Positions 27,514 through 37,615 of a stretch of 64,000 bases of DNA are shown piece after piece. Origin of the DNA: Fructobacillus broussonetiae. Lineage in GTDB: Bacteria > Bacillota > Bacilli > Lactobacillales > Lactobacillaceae. Made by a program: the position numbers and the translations under genes. A model generated the notes under the pieces. That model was given only the letters and a program-made list of their open reading frames with translations, was not told where the DNA came from and searched no databases. The DNA is taken from the NCBI RefSeq assembly GCF_018437275.1, contig NZ_JAAMFK010000006.1, positions 1 to 64,000 of the forward strand, written 5' to 3'. Within the stretch, counting starts at the first letter, position 1; each line of letters begins with the position of its first letter.

Positions 27514-29607
27514 TTATGACTTTGAATCGTCGTCTGCTGGGGCATCGTCAGGCGTTTCTGCTTCGGCCTTATCGGCGTCTTCAGCTTCCTTTGGATCTTC
27601 TCCCTTTGCTTCCGCGTCTTCCACTTCGTCTTCCTTGTGGTTCAAGGCAGCCTTCGTTTCATCATAAGACTTGGCATCACCGTCATCTTCTTCACCCTTC
27701 TTGGTAAAGGTTCCGGTTTCATAGATGTCTTTAATTTGCTTTTCATCAAGTGATTCAACTTCAAGCAAGGCGTTGGCGATTTGTTCCAACTTGTCCTTGT
27801 GTTCCGTCAAAATCTTCTTGGCTTCGTCGAATGCTTCTTGCGTCAAACGACGAACTTCAGAATCGATGGTTGCGGCAGTTTCATCTGAGTAAGACTTCGC
27901 ACCACCCGCTTCGTCGTATCCGACAGAAGCGTTACCTTCGAGTTGAACCATTCCCAACTTGTCAGACATACCGTAAGCAGTTACCATCTGACGGGCCAAG
28001 TTCGTAGCCTGTTGGAAATCGTTTGAAGCACCAGATGATGCTTCGTTAAAAGTCGTCATTTCGGCGGCACGTCCACCCATCAATCCAGCCAAGCGTTCCT
28101 TGGCTTCTGAGAATCGGATGTTGTAACGGTCCGTCTTTGGCGTCATCAAGGCGTAACCACCAATGCGGCCACGAGGAACGATGGTAACCTTACGAACAAC
28201 TGAAGCGTCGGACTTAACCAATCCAACCAAGGCGTGTCCAGCTTCGTGGAAGGCCGTTGTCTTCCGTTCGAGCTCGGACATCGTCTTGTTAGCCTTTGCA
28301 GGACCTTGGAAGATTCGATCTTCGGCTTCGTCCAAGTCGGCCGTGTCGATTTCCTTCTTGTTGCGACGAGCAGCAAGCAAGGCCGCTTCGTTCAGCAAGT
28401 TTTCCAAATCGGCTCCGACGTATCCAGGCGTCTGGTGAGCGATGGCCTTCAAGTCCACGGAAGGAGCCAAAGGCTTGTTCTTTGCGTGGACTTTCAAGAT
28501 GGCTTCACGTCCCTTAACATCGGGGGCACCAACCATGATCTTACGGTCGAAACGACCAGAACGGAGCAAGGCGGGATCCAAGACGTCAGAACGGTTCGTT
28601 GATGCCAAAACAATGACACCTTCAGAGTTATCGAAACCATCCATTTCAATCAAGATTTGGTTCAGCGTTTGTTCACGTTCGTCGTTTCCACCACCGACAC
28701 CAGAACCACGACGGCGACCAACGGCATCAATTTCATCAATGAAAATGATGGCTGGGGCAGTCTTTTTGGCCTGTTCGAAGAGGTCACGGACACGTGAAGC
28801 ACCAACTCCGACGAACATTTCGACGAAGTCAGAACCAGACATTGAGAAGAATGGGACGGATGCTTCACCGGCAACCGCCTTGGCGAGCATCGTCTTACCA
28901 GTTCCCGGAGGTCCCTCGAGCAAGACACCCTTTGGAATACGGGCACCCATTTCAGTAAAGCGCTTTGGTGACTTCAAGAATTCAACAACTTCGACAAGTT
29001 CTTCCTTCTCTTCGTCGGCACCGGCCACGTTTTCAAAGCGGGTTTTGTTATCTTCTGGGTTTGATGGCTTAGCCTTTGACTTACCAAACTGACCCATCAT
29101 GCCGCCTTGGCCGCCCTTACCTGATTGAGACATCATCATGTAGGCGATTCCCAAAATCAGAAGCATTGGCACAACGGAGATGACCAAGTTCAACCAGAAA
29201 CCAGATGAAGCGGCGGGCTTCGTCGTCATTTCCGTCTTCGTCTTCTTAGCCAAGTCCGTCACGTTCTTAACGGAAGAGTCGTTTTCCAAAACAGACGTTT
29301 GGAACTTCGTCGTCGTTGATTGCTGTGAGATCAACGCGTTCAAACCGGAGTTATTGCCGTTTTGCTTTTCCTTCTTTGATTGCTTGTACGTACCGGTCAC
29401 GTTGTAAACGTCTTGACCCGGTTGCATGCTGAAGGAATCAATTTCTTTATCAGACAGTGCTTGGACGAATTCGCTTTGAGAAAGCGTCTTTGTCTTCGTG
29501 TTTGAACCACCCATGAAGGAGTAGATTCCGGCGATCACTGCCAAAAAGATGATCACATAGAGGAAGGAGCTTTTGAAAAAGCCTCCGTTACCGTTTTCGT
29601 TTTTCAT
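27514..29607 (-). CDS. ftsH: ATP-dependent zinc metalloprotease FtsH
   Basis: A 697-residue membrane AAA+ protease. Membrane helices lie at about residues 13-32 and 138-160, with an extracytoplasmic loop between them. Walker A GPPGTGKT is at 232-239, Walker B IIFIDEID near 287-294, and the zinc site HEAGH at 454-458. The C-terminal tail is long and acidic. FtsH degrades unassembled membrane proteins and some regulators. It follows hpt on the same strand with a gap of about 87 nt. The order tilS-hpt-ftsH is the common Firmicute arrangement. Confidence 0.97.
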   Translation of the reverse strand: MKNENGNGGFFKSSFLYVIIFLAVIAGIYSFMGGSNTKTKTLSQSEFVQALSDKEIDSFSMQPGQDVYNVTGTYKQSKKEKQNGNNSGLNALISQQSTTTKFQTSVLENDSSVKNVTDLAKKTKTEMTTKPAASSGFWLNLVISVVPMLLILGIAYMMMSQSGKGGQGGMMGQFGKSKAKPSNPEDNKTRFENVAGADEEKEELVEVVEFLKSPKRFTEMGARIPKGVLLEGPPGTGKTMLAKAVAGEASVPFFSMSGSDFVEMFVGVGASRVRDLFEQAKKTAPAIIFIDEIDAVGRRRGSGVGGGNDEREQTLNQILIEMDGFDNSEGVIVLASTNRSDVLDPALLRSGRFDRKIMVGAPDVKGREAILKVHAKNKPLAPSVDLKAIAHQTPGYVGADLENLLNEAALLAARRNKKEIDTADLDEAEDRIFQGPAKANKTMSELERKTTAFHEAGHALVGLVKSDASVVRKVTIVPRGRIGGYALMTPKTDRYNIRFSEAKERLAGLMGGRAAEMTTFNEASSGASNDFQQATNLARQMVTAYGMSDKLGMVQLEGNASVGYDEAGGAKSYSDETAATIDSEVRRLTQEAFDEAKKILTEHKDKLEQIANALLEVESLDEKQIKDIYETGTFTKKGEEDDGDAKSYDETKAALNHKEDEVEDAEAKGEDPKEAEDADKAEAETPDDAPADDDSKS

Positions 29608-29694
29608 CTAAAAATCCTCAATCCTGTTTCGTAATGATATAAGTCGAAATCGGCCAAGGCCGATTCGGCGAATCCTTAAAAGTTAGAAGAACTT

Positions 29695-30231
29695 TTATGA
29701 GTAAATCTCTTGTTTCAAAATACCAACGTATGGCAAGTTTCGGTAGAGACCCTTGTAGTCCAAGCCGTAACCAACAACGAATTCGTTGCGGACGTCAAAG
29801 CCGACATAGTCCGCCTTGATATCGACCTTGCGTCCTTCCTTCTTATCCAAAAGGGTGGCCACTCGAACGGAGTTTGCTCCGCGTGACAACAAGAGGTCTT
29901 CCAAGAACTGGAGTGACTGACCGGTGTCCACGATGTCTTCAAGAATCAAGATGTCGCGACCCTTTACGTCAGATTGGACGTCTGTCACCAACGCGATTTC
30001 GTTGGATGATGACACACCACCGTGGTAAGAAGAAATCTTGATGAATTCCAAGTCCACGTACAAGTCAATCTTGCGGATGACGTCAGCAGTCCAGAGGTAA
30101 GCCCCCTTCAACACGGACAAGACCAAGGGCTTTTGCCCTTCGTAGTCCTTTGTAATCTGCTTACCCAAACGGTTTGCGGCCTCTTCAATCTGGGCCTCGT
30201 TAAATAGTACTTCAGAAATATCGTTATTCAC
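29695..30231 (-). CDS. hpt: hypoxanthine phosphoribosyltransferase
   Basis: A 178-residue type I phosphoribosyltransferase of purine salvage, making IMP/GMP from hypoxanthine/guanine and PRPP. The PRPP motif is ILILEDIVDTGQSL and the family segment VLKGAYLWTADVIRKID is present. Translation begins at GTG 30231, which overlaps the TAG of tilS by one base and has GAGGG 6 nt upstream, so the two genes are coupled. Confidence 0.95.
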   Translation of the reverse strand: MNNDISEVLFNEAQIEEAANRLGKQITKDYEGQKPLVLSVLKGAYLWTADVIRKIDLYVDLEFIKISSYHGGVSSSNEIALVTDVQSDVKGRDILILEDIVDTGQSLQFLEDLLLSRGANSVRVATLLDKKEGRKVDIKADYVGFDVRNEFVVGYGLDYKGLYRNLPYVGILKQEIYS

Positions 30232-31568
30232 TAGTTTCCCTCAATTCGCCATACTAAGCATTGCTTGCCACTTGGACGGTCAGCCGGCCAATTTGCGCTC
30301 TTATACCAGCGCTCCTTGCCCAGCCAAACGGCCAAAACATTTTCTGTTCTGTCTAACAAGAGGTAGGTCTCTGACCTGACTTCTTGGGAAATCTTCTGGT
30401 CGATGAGCAAGCGTCGAACACTCTTGTGGCCACCCTTGATGGGCACCTCTGAGTTTTCATCCGCCTGTTCGATCGTCAGTGGTCCGTTTAAATCAGCTGG
30501 CAAAGTCAAAACCGAACCGGATTGCTTTACCTGCTCCTTATTTTGAACCGCTAACATTAAATCAGCCAAAAAATACCATTGGTCTAATTCTAACACAAGA
30601 CGGCGTTTCTTTTGCCCTGCTTTTAGCAAATTTTTACCGCTTTTTTCGGGATTAGACGGGCTTTTCCGGACCGAAACCCGGTCGTATGATTTGAAAAAGG
30701 AATATCCCTGGCTCAAAGCCACAGCCCCGTTCGGCTTACGATCGTTTTCTAACAGGTGGCAAAAGGCGTCCACTTGATCTTCCTTTAGTTGGTAAAGACC
30801 AGCGTCTTTTGCAAGTTCCTTTAAGAAGAAGGGCCACCAGTCCACCTTAATCTGACGGTAGTCGGTCTTAAACATCGCCAAATCCGCCTTCACGGATTCA
30901 GACAAAAAGGCCTGCTCTTTTTGAGCCCCCTTCGCCCACTGCACCAGGTGGTCGACGGCGTGCCCGTTAATTTCTTCGAGGGCTGGCAGCACTTCGTTTC
31001 GAATCTTGTTTCTTGGCGTGTAGTCCGGGTCCAAGTTCGTGATGTCTTCATGCCAGTCGAGCTTATTTTTTTTAGCATATGCAAGAAGTTCCGCCTTGGA
31101 TAAGTCCAAGAAGGGACGGTAGTATTCCCCAGAACGAGCATGCATCCCCGCCTTTTGCTGGTTGGCACCACCACGAATGATTTGAAGGAGGATTGTCTCC
31201 GCCTGGTCGTTTTTGTGCTGGGCTAATACAATTCCTTCGGCGTTGCTCTTTTGCGCCACCTCCTGGAAGAAGGCGTAGCGAATATCGCGCGCCTTTTCTT
31301 CCACGCCGTTCCTTTCATTTGAAAGGTCAACGATCTTCTCGTAAAAGTCCAGCCCGTGATCGGCTGCCGTTGCGCGAACAAAGTCGGCATCGGCGTCCGC
31401 GTCGGTGCGCAAATGGTAATTCACGTGAGCCACGCTAATGTTCAAATCCGGTCGGAAACGAACCAGGCTTTCTAGAAGAACCGTCGAATCAAGACCGCCG
31501 GAGCAAGCAACAACGACCTTACTCGGAAGGTCAAATTTTTCAATTGTTTGTTGGATGGTTTTTGTCAT
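30231..31568 (-). CDS. tilS: tRNA(Ile)-lysidine synthetase TilS
   Basis: A 445-residue N-type ATP pyrophosphatase that modifies C34 of tRNA-Ile(CAU). The PP-loop SGGLDSTVL is near residue 25, and the N-terminal domain continues with HVNYHLR and LAQHKNDQAETILLQ. The C-terminal domain keeps PIKGGHKSVRRLLIDQKI. The ATG at 31568 is chosen; a GTG at 31586 would lie in a terminator hairpin. Neither has a good Shine-Dalgarno, and the hairpin ends just before the ATG, so expression may depend on that structure. Confidence 0.93.
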   Translation of the reverse strand: MTKTIQQTIEKFDLPSKVVVACSGGLDSTVLLESLVRFRPDLNISVAHVNYHLRTDADADADFVRATAADHGLDFYEKIVDLSNERNGVEEKARDIRYAFFQEVAQKSNAEGIVLAQHKNDQAETILLQIIRGGANQQKAGMHARSGEYYRPFLDLSKAELLAYAKKNKLDWHEDITNLDPDYTPRNKIRNEVLPALEEINGHAVDHLVQWAKGAQKEQAFLSESVKADLAMFKTDYRQIKVDWWPFFLKELAKDAGLYQLKEDQVDAFCHLLENDRKPNGAVALSQGYSFFKSYDRVSVRKSPSNPEKSGKNLLKAGQKKRRLVLELDQWYFLADLMLAVQNKEQVKQSGSVLTLPADLNGPLTIEQADENSEVPIKGGHKSVRRLLIDQKISQEVRSETYLLLDRTENVLAVWLGKERWYKSANWPADRPSGKQCLVWRIEGN

Positions 31569-31577
31569 AGATGTTAG

Positions 31578-31604
31578 AAAAGCCACCCAAAAAGGGTGGC
31601 TTTT
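31578..31604 (-). terminator. terminator/attenuator between divIC and tilS
   Basis: On the minus strand AAAAGCCACCC-TTTTT-GGGTGGCTTTT. It begins at the divIC stop and ends about 10 nt before the tilS ATG. Confidence 0.7.
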
Positions 31605-31606
31605 AA

Positions 31607-32005
31607 TTAGGCCTGCTTATCAGGCAGATTGTAAATAATTTCGTCTTTTTTGGAGTAACCGTACTTATCCCGGAGGATTTGCTTCAAGTACTTTTCGTCT
31701 TGAAGTTGCTTGGCCTCCTTTTTCAGTGAGCTGTTCGTCTTTTGAACGGACGCCAACTGGTTTTCGGACTTCGTCAGCGTTTGGTTGGCGGCGTGGAGAC
31801 GCACTTGCCCAAAGACAAGTTGCATCATGAAGACCGACGCAATCGCCATTCCAACGAAGATGATCTGCTTTCGACGACGGGCGTGGGCCTTCTTGTAGTG
31901 CCGACGCGCCGCTTCGCGCTTTTCATCAGACGCTGCGATTTGCTGGGCAATGCGGGCGTTCAATGGTCGAATATTTGGTTGTAGTCGACTGTTATCGCCT
32001 GGCAT
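31607..32005 (-). CDS. divIC: septum formation initiator DivIC/FtsB family
   Basis: A 132-residue bitopic membrane protein. A basic N-terminal tail (KKAHARRRK) precedes one membrane helix (IIFVGMAIASVFMMQLVFGQ, about 55-74), then an extracellular leucine-zipper coiled coil and the conserved end YLKQILRDKYGYSKKDEIIYNLPD. DivIC acts with FtsL and DivIB at the septum. The ATG at 32005 has AAGGAG 9 nt upstream; an upstream in-frame start at 32038 is rejected. Confidence 0.88.
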   Translation of the reverse strand: MPGDNSRLQPNIRPLNARIAQQIAASDEKREAARRHYKKAHARRRKQIIFVGMAIASVFMMQLVFGQVRLHAANQTLTKSENQLASVQKTNSSLKKEAKQLQDEKYLKQILRDKYGYSKKDEIIYNLPDKQA

Positions 32006-32083
32006 GTCCAATTTCTCCTTACGATTATTCTTACACAATTATGTCATAGTTACAAGCAAGTTTCGCCGAAGATTAAGCTTTTT

Positions 32084-32359
32084 TTAAACTTCTTCGTTGT
32101 AATCGCGCTCGTAAGTCTCAGAAACGACTTCGTACATGTCTTGTGCTTCGTCTTTTTTCACGATGTCTTGAAGCTTCAAAACCTTGAAGGTTGACGTCTT
32201 GTTTCCAAAACGAATCTCGACGATGTTGTTTGTCCCAACGTTGGCTGATGACTTCACCACCTTACCATCGATTGAGATACGGCCTTGGTCAGCCAATTCC
32301 TTGGCAACCGTCCGGCGCTTAATAATACGTGACAACTTTAAAAACTTATCAATCCGCAT
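32084..32359 (-). CDS. rqcP: S4-domain RNA-binding protein RqcP (YabO/Hsp15-like)
   Basis: A 91-residue S4 domain protein (MRIDKFLKLSRIIKRRTVAKELADQGRISIDGKVVKSS). In Bacillus RqcP binds stalled 50S subunits and helps RqcH make C-terminal alanine tails. The mfd-rqcP-divIC-tilS order is conserved in Firmicutes. It begins 18 nt after mfd on the same strand. Confidence 0.88.
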   Translation of the reverse strand: MRIDKFLKLSRIIKRRTVAKELADQGRISIDGKVVKSSANVGTNNIVEIRFGNKTSTFKVLKLQDIVKKDEAQDMYEVVSETYERDYNEEV

Positions 32360-32377
32360 CGTTTGTCTCTTTTCTAT

Positions 32378-35300
32378 TTATTCTTCTGTGCTGTTGGCAT
32401 CATCTCCGGTGCCGGGTTCGGCACCGACTTTGTCATTTTCTTCGTCCGTTTCTTCCAACACCACTTCCAAGAAGTCCTTCAAAGCGTTCATCCAGTAAGC
32501 GGACTCCTGCTTCAAATCTACGGTCAGCGTCACGGCCAACTGCTCTGTCTTACCGTCCACAACCGCCTTGTAAGGCACGTCCTTCAGGCAGGCAAAGATG
32601 GTCTCGCCGGCCAACTTCTTCGAAATGGCCTCGTTGAAGCGCACCGTAATCTGGTTCTTCTGGCGGCGAATCTGCGTCACCTGAGCCAGGTCGGCCACGT
32701 TCTTAATCCGGGATACGAGAATCAAGCGGGCAGCCTCGTCCGGCAGCTCACCGAAACGGTCCGTCAAATCGTCTTCCACGGTGTCAAAGTCATCGTCGGT
32801 CCGGGCCGATCGGATCTGCTGGTACAGGCTAACCTTCTGCGCGTTGTCTTCGACGTAATCGTCAGGCAGGTAGGCCAAAACGCCCAGGACCAACTCCGCG
32901 TCGGTCTTTTGCTGGTCTTCAGCAGGCACGTCTTCGCCCTGTTTCTTGGCAACGGCGTCCTTTAGCATCTGCGTGTACAGGTCGTATCCGACGGAATCGA
33001 TGAAGCCGTGCTGCTGTTTTCCGAGTAGGTCACCCGCACCACGAATGGACAGGTCGCGCATGGCAATCTTGAACCCTGAACCAAGCTCCGTGAAATCGCG
33101 GATGGCTTCCAGGCGCTTCTCCCCTTCTTCGGACGGCGTCCTGGTGAATGGGTAGGTGAAGTAGGCATAGGCCAGACGGGCCGAACGGCCGACACGACCG
33201 CGCAGCTGGTAGAGCTGGGAGAGACCCATGTGGTCGGCGTTATCGACAATCAACGTATTGGCGTTTGGAATGTCGACACCGGTTTCGATGATGGTCGTCG
33301 TGACCAAAACATCGAACTCGCCGTTCAAGAAGTCGTACAGAATCGATTCCAGTTGCACCTCGGACATCTGACCGTGAATGACGGCCACCCGGGCGTCGGG
33401 CACGACGTCTTCAATCTGGGAGCGAATCTGCTCGAGGTCAGCCACCCGGTTATGCAGGTAGAAGACCTGACCGTTTCGGGCCATTTCCTTTTGGATGACG
33501 TCTCGAACCAGGGTCCAATCCAGTTCAACCACGTAGGTCTGGATAGGGAAACGGTTCAACGGTGGCGTCTCGATAACGGAGAGGTCACGGGCACCCACCA
33601 TCGCCATGTTCAGCGTTCGTGGGATTGGCGTGGCCGTCAGCGTCAAAACGTCAACGTTGGTCCGCAACTGCTTCAAGCGCTCCTTGTGCTTGACACCAAA
33701 GCGCTGCTCTTCGTCAATGATGAGCAGGCCGAGGTCAGCAAAATGAACATCCTTTGAAAGTAGGCGGTGGGTGCCGACCACGATGTCTAGCTCGTGGTCC
33801 TCCAAGGCCTGGATGGTCTTCTTGTTCTCCGCCGCCGTTTGGAAGCGGGACAGGTGGCCGATTCGAATCTCAGGGAAGTCTGAGAAACGTTCGACCAGGG
33901 TTTCGTAGTGCTGCTGCACCAGAATCGTGGTTGGCGCGAGCATGGCGACTTGCTTTCCCGCGTGGGCCGCCTTGAAGACGGCACGGAGGGCAACTTCGGT
34001 CTTACCGAAACCAACGTCTCCGACCAAGAGGCGGTCCATTGGCCGCTTCTTTTGCATGTCGACCTTGATTTCTTCAATCGAGCGCACCTGGTCGGGCGTT
34101 TCTGGGTAAGGGAAGCCGGTATCAAATTTAATCTGGGCTTCGTCGTCTGTTGGATAGGCAAAGCCCTGCTTGGCTTCACGCTCGGCGTAGAGGGCCAAGA
34201 GGTCGTCGGCGATGTCGTCGATCTTTTCTTGGACCTGCTTCTTCGTCTTTTGCCACTCGGTTCCCCCGAGCTTGTTAATCTTTGGTGACTTCCCAGCGTC
34301 CGATCCCCCGATGTACTTTTGAATCAGATTCAACTGGGTGACGGGCAGGAAGATTTTGGCGTTCTTTTGGTAGGCAATGACCAGGTAGTCTTGCTTTCCA
34401 CCGTTTGCTTCGATGGATTCAAGTCCCTGGTACTGACCGATTCCGTGGTTCAGGTGAACGACGTAGTCCCCCACTTCAAGCTCGTTGTAGTTCTTCAAGC
34501 GTTCGGCGTTTTGCAGCTTCTTTTGCTTGCGGGCCACGACCTTCTTCGCCTTGGCAAAGAGTTCGCGCTCCGTCAGAACCGTGAGGTGGGCCATCGGCCA
34601 CTCGAATCCGGATGACAGGCCTTCAACAACGACCTGCACCTGGTTTTCTTGGATTTCTTGGTTAATGGCCACGTGGAGGTCACGGGCGGCCAGTGATTCG
34701 ACCAGTCGGTCGGCCTTCTCCTGGCTTTCAACCATGAGCACCCAGGTTAAGCCTCGGTCCCGTGCAAAAGTCAGATCCGGTACGAGGGCGTCCATTTGGC
34801 CGAAGTATTGCTTGGCTGGGCGAGACGTCCATTCCGTGAGATGGCTGAACGTGAGTTGGTTCAAGCCACGCTTTAAGTTGGCGAGGTAGGTCTCGGCCAC
34901 CTTCACTTCAGGCAGACGGTCGGCTAATTCAGCACGGAGGGCCAAAGGTGGAACCAACTGGCGATTTTCCACCTGCTGCTCGAACCAGTCGGAATCGAGT
35001 CCGGTCTGGGTGAGCAGTGATTCTTGGAGACGGGCGTACTCGTCAATGACTAAGACGGCGTCATCCGGCAGGTAGTCTTGCACCGTGTTCTTTTCTGGGT
35101 AGAAGTAACTCAGGTAAGGCAGGATGGCTTCATCTCGGCGACCTTCTTCGAGGGCCCGGGCTGTTGGCGCAAAACCTTCCGTAATGTGCTTCTTGTCCAC
35201 ACCGTCCGCTTCTTTTCGATAGGCAGTGAAGGCTGCCTCGACAGCTTCCTTTCCAGCTTGGTAAGCCTGGTCGTTTAAAATCAAATCCGTGGCAGGCATA

Positions 35301-35962
35301 ATGTGCGCGGATTCGAGCGATTCGGTCGACTTCTGCGTCACGGGGTCAAAGTGTTTCATTTGATCCAGTTCATCATCGAAGAAGTCGAGGCGAATCGGCT
35401 CGTCCTGGTCAGCCGGGTACACGTCGATAATCGAACCGCGTTTTGCAAACTGTCCGATTTGTTCGACCTGTGGGGCGTGGACATAACCAAGGGTGACCAG
35501 TTGTCCAGTCAATGCCCCAAAGTCGTAGGTCTCCCCCACCTTAAAGCTCAACTGCGCCTCCACCAGCGTCTTTTTCTCCGGTTCGTAACGGCAAAAAGCA
35601 GCCGAATTCGTCAAATAGAATCCCGCTGTACCATTTGCCAGTGCCGTCAAGGCTTCCACCCGATCCGCCACGTTACTATTGGAAGAAATCGCAAGCTCCG
35701 TCGCCACGGCTTCCTCTGCCACAAAACGGTGCACGGCCTTTTCGCCCACCAAGTCCGTCAGCTCCTGCGCCAACTCCTCGACGTGCGCCACCGTATCCGT
35801 CAGCACCATCACCGCGCGCGGCCTCTCCTCGTAGCTTGCCGCGAGCGCCGCCGTCTTCGCCGATCCGTTCAGACCGATTACCAGCTGCCGCTCTCCCGGC
35901 TTCTCCTGCTCAGCAAGTTGCCGCCATTCCTTCAAATTTTTCAGGTAATTTGTCAGTTTCAT
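32378..35962 (-). CDS. mfd: transcription-repair coupling factor Mfd
   Basis: A 1194-residue multidomain translocase. The N-terminal UvrB-like region is followed by the RNA polymerase-interacting domain ([16 protein letters not shown]), then an SF2 motor with Walker [15 protein letters not shown], motif [22 protein letters not shown] and QLRGRVGRS, and a C-terminal TRCF domain. Mfd removes stalled RNA polymerase and recruits UvrA. The ATG at 35962 lies just after the pth stop. Its codon use is rich in G/C at third positions, like its neighbours. Confidence 0.97.
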   Translation of the reverse strand: MKLTNYLKNLKEWRQLAEQEKPGERQLVIGLNGSAKTAALAASYEERPRAVMVLTDTVAHVEELAQELTDLVGEKAVHRFVAEEAVATELAISSNSNVADRVEALTALANGTAGFYLTNSAAFCRYEPEKKTLVEAQLSFKVGETYDFGALTGQLVTLGYVHAPQVEQIGQFAKRGSIIDVYPADQDEPIRLDFFDDELDQMKHFDPVTQKSTESLESAHIMPATDLILNDQAYQAGKEAVEAAFTAYRKEADGVDKKHITEGFAPTARALEEGRRDEAILPYLSYFYPEKNTVQDYLPDDAVLVIDEYARLQESLLTQTGLDSDWFEQQVENRQLVPPLALRAELADRLPEVKVAETYLANLKRGLNQLTFSHLTEWTSRPAKQYFGQMDALVPDLTFARDRGLTWVLMVESQEKADRLVESLAARDLHVAINQEIQENQVQVVVEGLSSGFEWPMAHLTVLTERELFAKAKKVVARKQKKLQNAERLKNYNELEVGDYVVHLNHGIGQYQGLESIEANGGKQDYLVIAYQKNAKIFLPVTQLNLIQKYIGGSDAGKSPKINKLGGTEWQKTKKQVQEKIDDIADDLLALYAEREAKQGFAYPTDDEAQIKFDTGFPYPETPDQVRSIEEIKVDMQKKRPMDRLLVGDVGFGKTEVALRAVFKAAHAGKQVAMLAPTTILVQQHYETLVERFSDFPEIRIGHLSRFQTAAENKKTIQALEDHELDIVVGTHRLLSKDVHFADLGLLIIDEEQRFGVKHKERLKQLRTNVDVLTLTATPIPRTLNMAMVGARDLSVIETPPLNRFPIQTYVVELDWTLVRDVIQKEMARNGQVFYLHNRVADLEQIRSQIEDVVPDARVAVIHGQMSEVQLESILYDFLNGEFDVLVTTTIIETGVDIPNANTLIVDNADHMGLSQLYQLRGRVGRSARLAYAYFTYPFTRTPSEEGEKRLEAIRDFTELGSGFKIAMRDLSIRGAGDLLGKQQHGFIDSVGYDLYTQMLKDAVAKKQGEDVPAEDQQKTDAELVLGVLAYLPDDYVEDNAQKVSLYQQIRSARTDDDFDTVEDDLTDRFGELPDEAARLILVSRIKNVADLAQVTQIRRQKNQITVRFNEAISKKLAGETIFACLKDVPYKAVVDGKTEQLAVTLTVDLKQESAYWMNALKDFLEVVLEETDEENDKVGAEPGTGDDANSTEE

Positions 35963-35965
35963 CAA

Positions 35966-36532
35966 TTAGCCGTTGTAACGGTTACTCAACGTAGCCGCGT
36001 CCGCTCCTTTAATCCAATCCATCAAGGCGTCATCCGTCTTTTTAAAGACGTCGTCCCAGACCTTCAAATCGTCCTTTGAAAACTTTCCAAGCACATACTT
36101 AATCACCGCTTCATGCGTGTGTTCCGGATGCGCGATTCCAAACTTCAAGCGCAAGAAGTTCTGCCCGTTCACGTGGGCAATAATGGACTTCAAGCCATTG
36201 TGTCCACCCGCAGACCCCTTCGCACGGAAGCGAATCTTTCCAAAATCGGAGTCCAAATCGTCGTTTAAGATCAAAATGTCTGATACATCCCCGCCGTAAA
36301 AGTCCAAAAAGGCCCGGACAGATTGACCAGAATCGTTCATGTAAGTCGTGGGCTTCACCAACCACACAACCTCGCCGTCGACCATCAACTTCGCGGCGTT
36401 TGCAAAGAGCTTCGTTGGCCCGAATGTTACACCCTGTGTCTCAGCGAAGTGGTCCAGGGCCATAAAACCAATGTTATGGCGCGTCTGGTCGTATTCCTTT
36501 CCAATGTTTCCTAAACCAAAGATGAATTTCAT
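35966..36532 (-). CDS. pth: peptidyl-tRNA hydrolase
   Basis: A 188-residue enzyme releasing tRNA from prematurely dropped peptidyl-tRNA. Catalytic His20 is in GLGNIGKEYDQTRHNIGF, and the motifs KPTTYMNDSGQSV and GSAGGHNGLKSI are intact. It is the first gene of the pth-mfd-rqcP-divIC-tilS-hpt-ftsH block. AAAGGGGAAATGCC precedes the ATG. Confidence 0.96.
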   Translation of the reverse strand: MKFIFGLGNIGKEYDQTRHNIGFMALDHFAETQGVTFGPTKLFANAAKLMVDGEVVWLVKPTTYMNDSGQSVRAFLDFYGGDVSDILILNDDLDSDFGKIRFRAKGSAGGHNGLKSIIAHVNGQNFLRLKFGIAHPEHTHEAVIKYVLGKFSKDDLKVWDDVFKKTDDALMDWIKGADAATLSNRYNG

Positions 36533-36571
36533 GGCATTTCCCCTTTAACGTGTCTCTTCTATAATCTTAAC

Positions 36572-36580
36572 ATTATAGCA
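36572..36580 (-). promoter_or_regulatory. extended -10 promoter of the pth operon
   Basis: On the minus strand TGCTATAAT, about 40 bp upstream of the pth ATG. The -35 is poor. Confidence 0.6.
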
Positions 36581-36643
36581 CGGTGATTTTGGGCAAAACT
36601 GTGCTAGGATATAGGAAAGCACTCGTTTTGAAAGGGAAGATTT

Positions 36644-37291
36644 ATGTTTCCACAATCACTCATCATCAAAAAAGCCGACCTCCTCACCGTCTCTGAGGAC
36701 TCAACCATCGAAGAAGTCTTTGAACTCTTCGAATCCACCAAAGGCCAACACGTCCGCACCATCCCCATCCTAGACAAGACCGGCCACCTCTTCCGCGGAA
36801 ACATCTACCGTCAGCATGTCTACGAATACGTGGCCGAACAAGGCGACTTAACCAAGCGTGCAACCGCCATCATGCGCAACTCCACCAAGTTCATCAAGAC
36901 GACGGCCAACTTCTACGAATTGTTCTTCGCCATCCGCGACCTGCCTTACATCGCGGTCGTTGATGACGGCCACCACTTCGTCGGTGTGTTGACCCACGGC
37001 ACGTTGATGAACGTACTCGCCAAGTCCTGGTCACTGGCCAAGGGTGGCGTGGCCATCGCCGTCAAGGAAAAGGGTGGCCGCGGTGACTTGCAGAAGATGG
37101 CCAAGGTCATCACCAAGTACACCAACATCGAATCTGTCTTATCCCTTCAAATGGAAACAAACGAACCACTCTCCGTTCTCTTCACTTTGCCATTGACCGC
37201 TGATTCACCGGTCTTGCGCAAGATCATCACGCAGCTCGAAAAGAAGCGCTACTTCGTGGTGGCACAAGAAGATTTGTCACAATTTATGTAA
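36644..37291 (+). CDS. CBS-domain protein, CbpA-like
   Basis: A 215-residue cytoplasmic protein. Two CBS motifs fill the first ~140 residues (LLTVSEDSTIEEVFELFESTKGQHVRTIPILDKTGHLFRG and LPYIAVVDDGHHFVGVLTHGTLM), and an ACT-like tail follows (about 140-215). This CBS-ACT layout resembles c-di-AMP-binding CbpA proteins of Firmicutes, but ligand binding is inferred only. It is monocistronic; GAAAGGGAAG precedes the ATG. Confidence 0.78.
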   Translation: MFPQSLIIKKADLLTVSEDSTIEEVFELFESTKGQHVRTIPILDKTGHLFRGNIYRQHVYEYVAEQGDLTKRATAIMRNSTKFIKTTANFYELFFAIRDLPYIAVVDDGHHFVGVLTHGTLMNVLAKSWSLAKGGVAIAVKEKGGRGDLQKMAKVITKYTNIESVLSLQMETNEPLSVLFTLPLTADSPVLRKIITQLEKKRYFVVAQEDLSQFM

Positions 37292-37295
37292 AAGT

Positions 37296-37330
37296 CAAAA
37301 CCGAAGGCAACGCATTGCCGGCGGTTTTTT
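37296..37330 (+). terminator. terminator of the CBS-domain gene
   Basis: AAAACCG..GGCAA-CGCA-TTGCC..CGGTTTTTT. Confidence 0.8.
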
Positions 37331-37404
37331 ATTCGATTTTGGAATAAATCGCGATGTTATACAAAAGTCTATAGCTATGCCCGCGATAAGCTGTTATATT
37401 AACG

Positions 37405-37596
37405 TTGAGGTTTGCGGAAAGCCTAGGAGATTTCTAGTTGGACTTCGGGTGCCAACCCAGCTAACTCATGGCTATATTAGTGAGATTGTTTGCCAAGCTT
37501 TATGCTGGCAAAAAGCGCTCTCCTAGCTTTAAAGTTTCCGCGTACATATTTCAATAACAAAAAGCCAACCATTCCATGGTCGGCTTTTTTCTTTTG
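37405..37596 (+). ncRNA. unidentified structured small RNA
   Basis: This gene-free stretch can fold into one compact molecule. A long closing helix pairs GCGGAAA-GC-CTAGGAGA (37414-37430) with TCTCCTAG (37519-37526) and TTTCCGC (37535-37541). It encloses a hairpin GTTGG..TTCG..CCAAC (37436-37456) and a hairpin TTTGCCAAGC..GCTGGCAAA (37489-37512). A terminator follows (AGCCaACCA..TGGTcGGCT plus TTTTTT, 37562-37591), which also serves nupC from the other strand. A -10-like TATATT lies near 37395. It matches no riboswitch or 6S, 4.5S or tmRNA signature that I know. Because no plus-strand gene follows, it is probably a trans-acting RNA. Confidence 0.6.
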
Positions 37597-37615
37597 GCTA
37601 AAACTTGCTGAACGC

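Noticed and set aside
37405-37596. Riboswitch for nupC
   Set aside because: The structure is on the opposite strand and at the 3' end of nupC, so it cannot be its leader.
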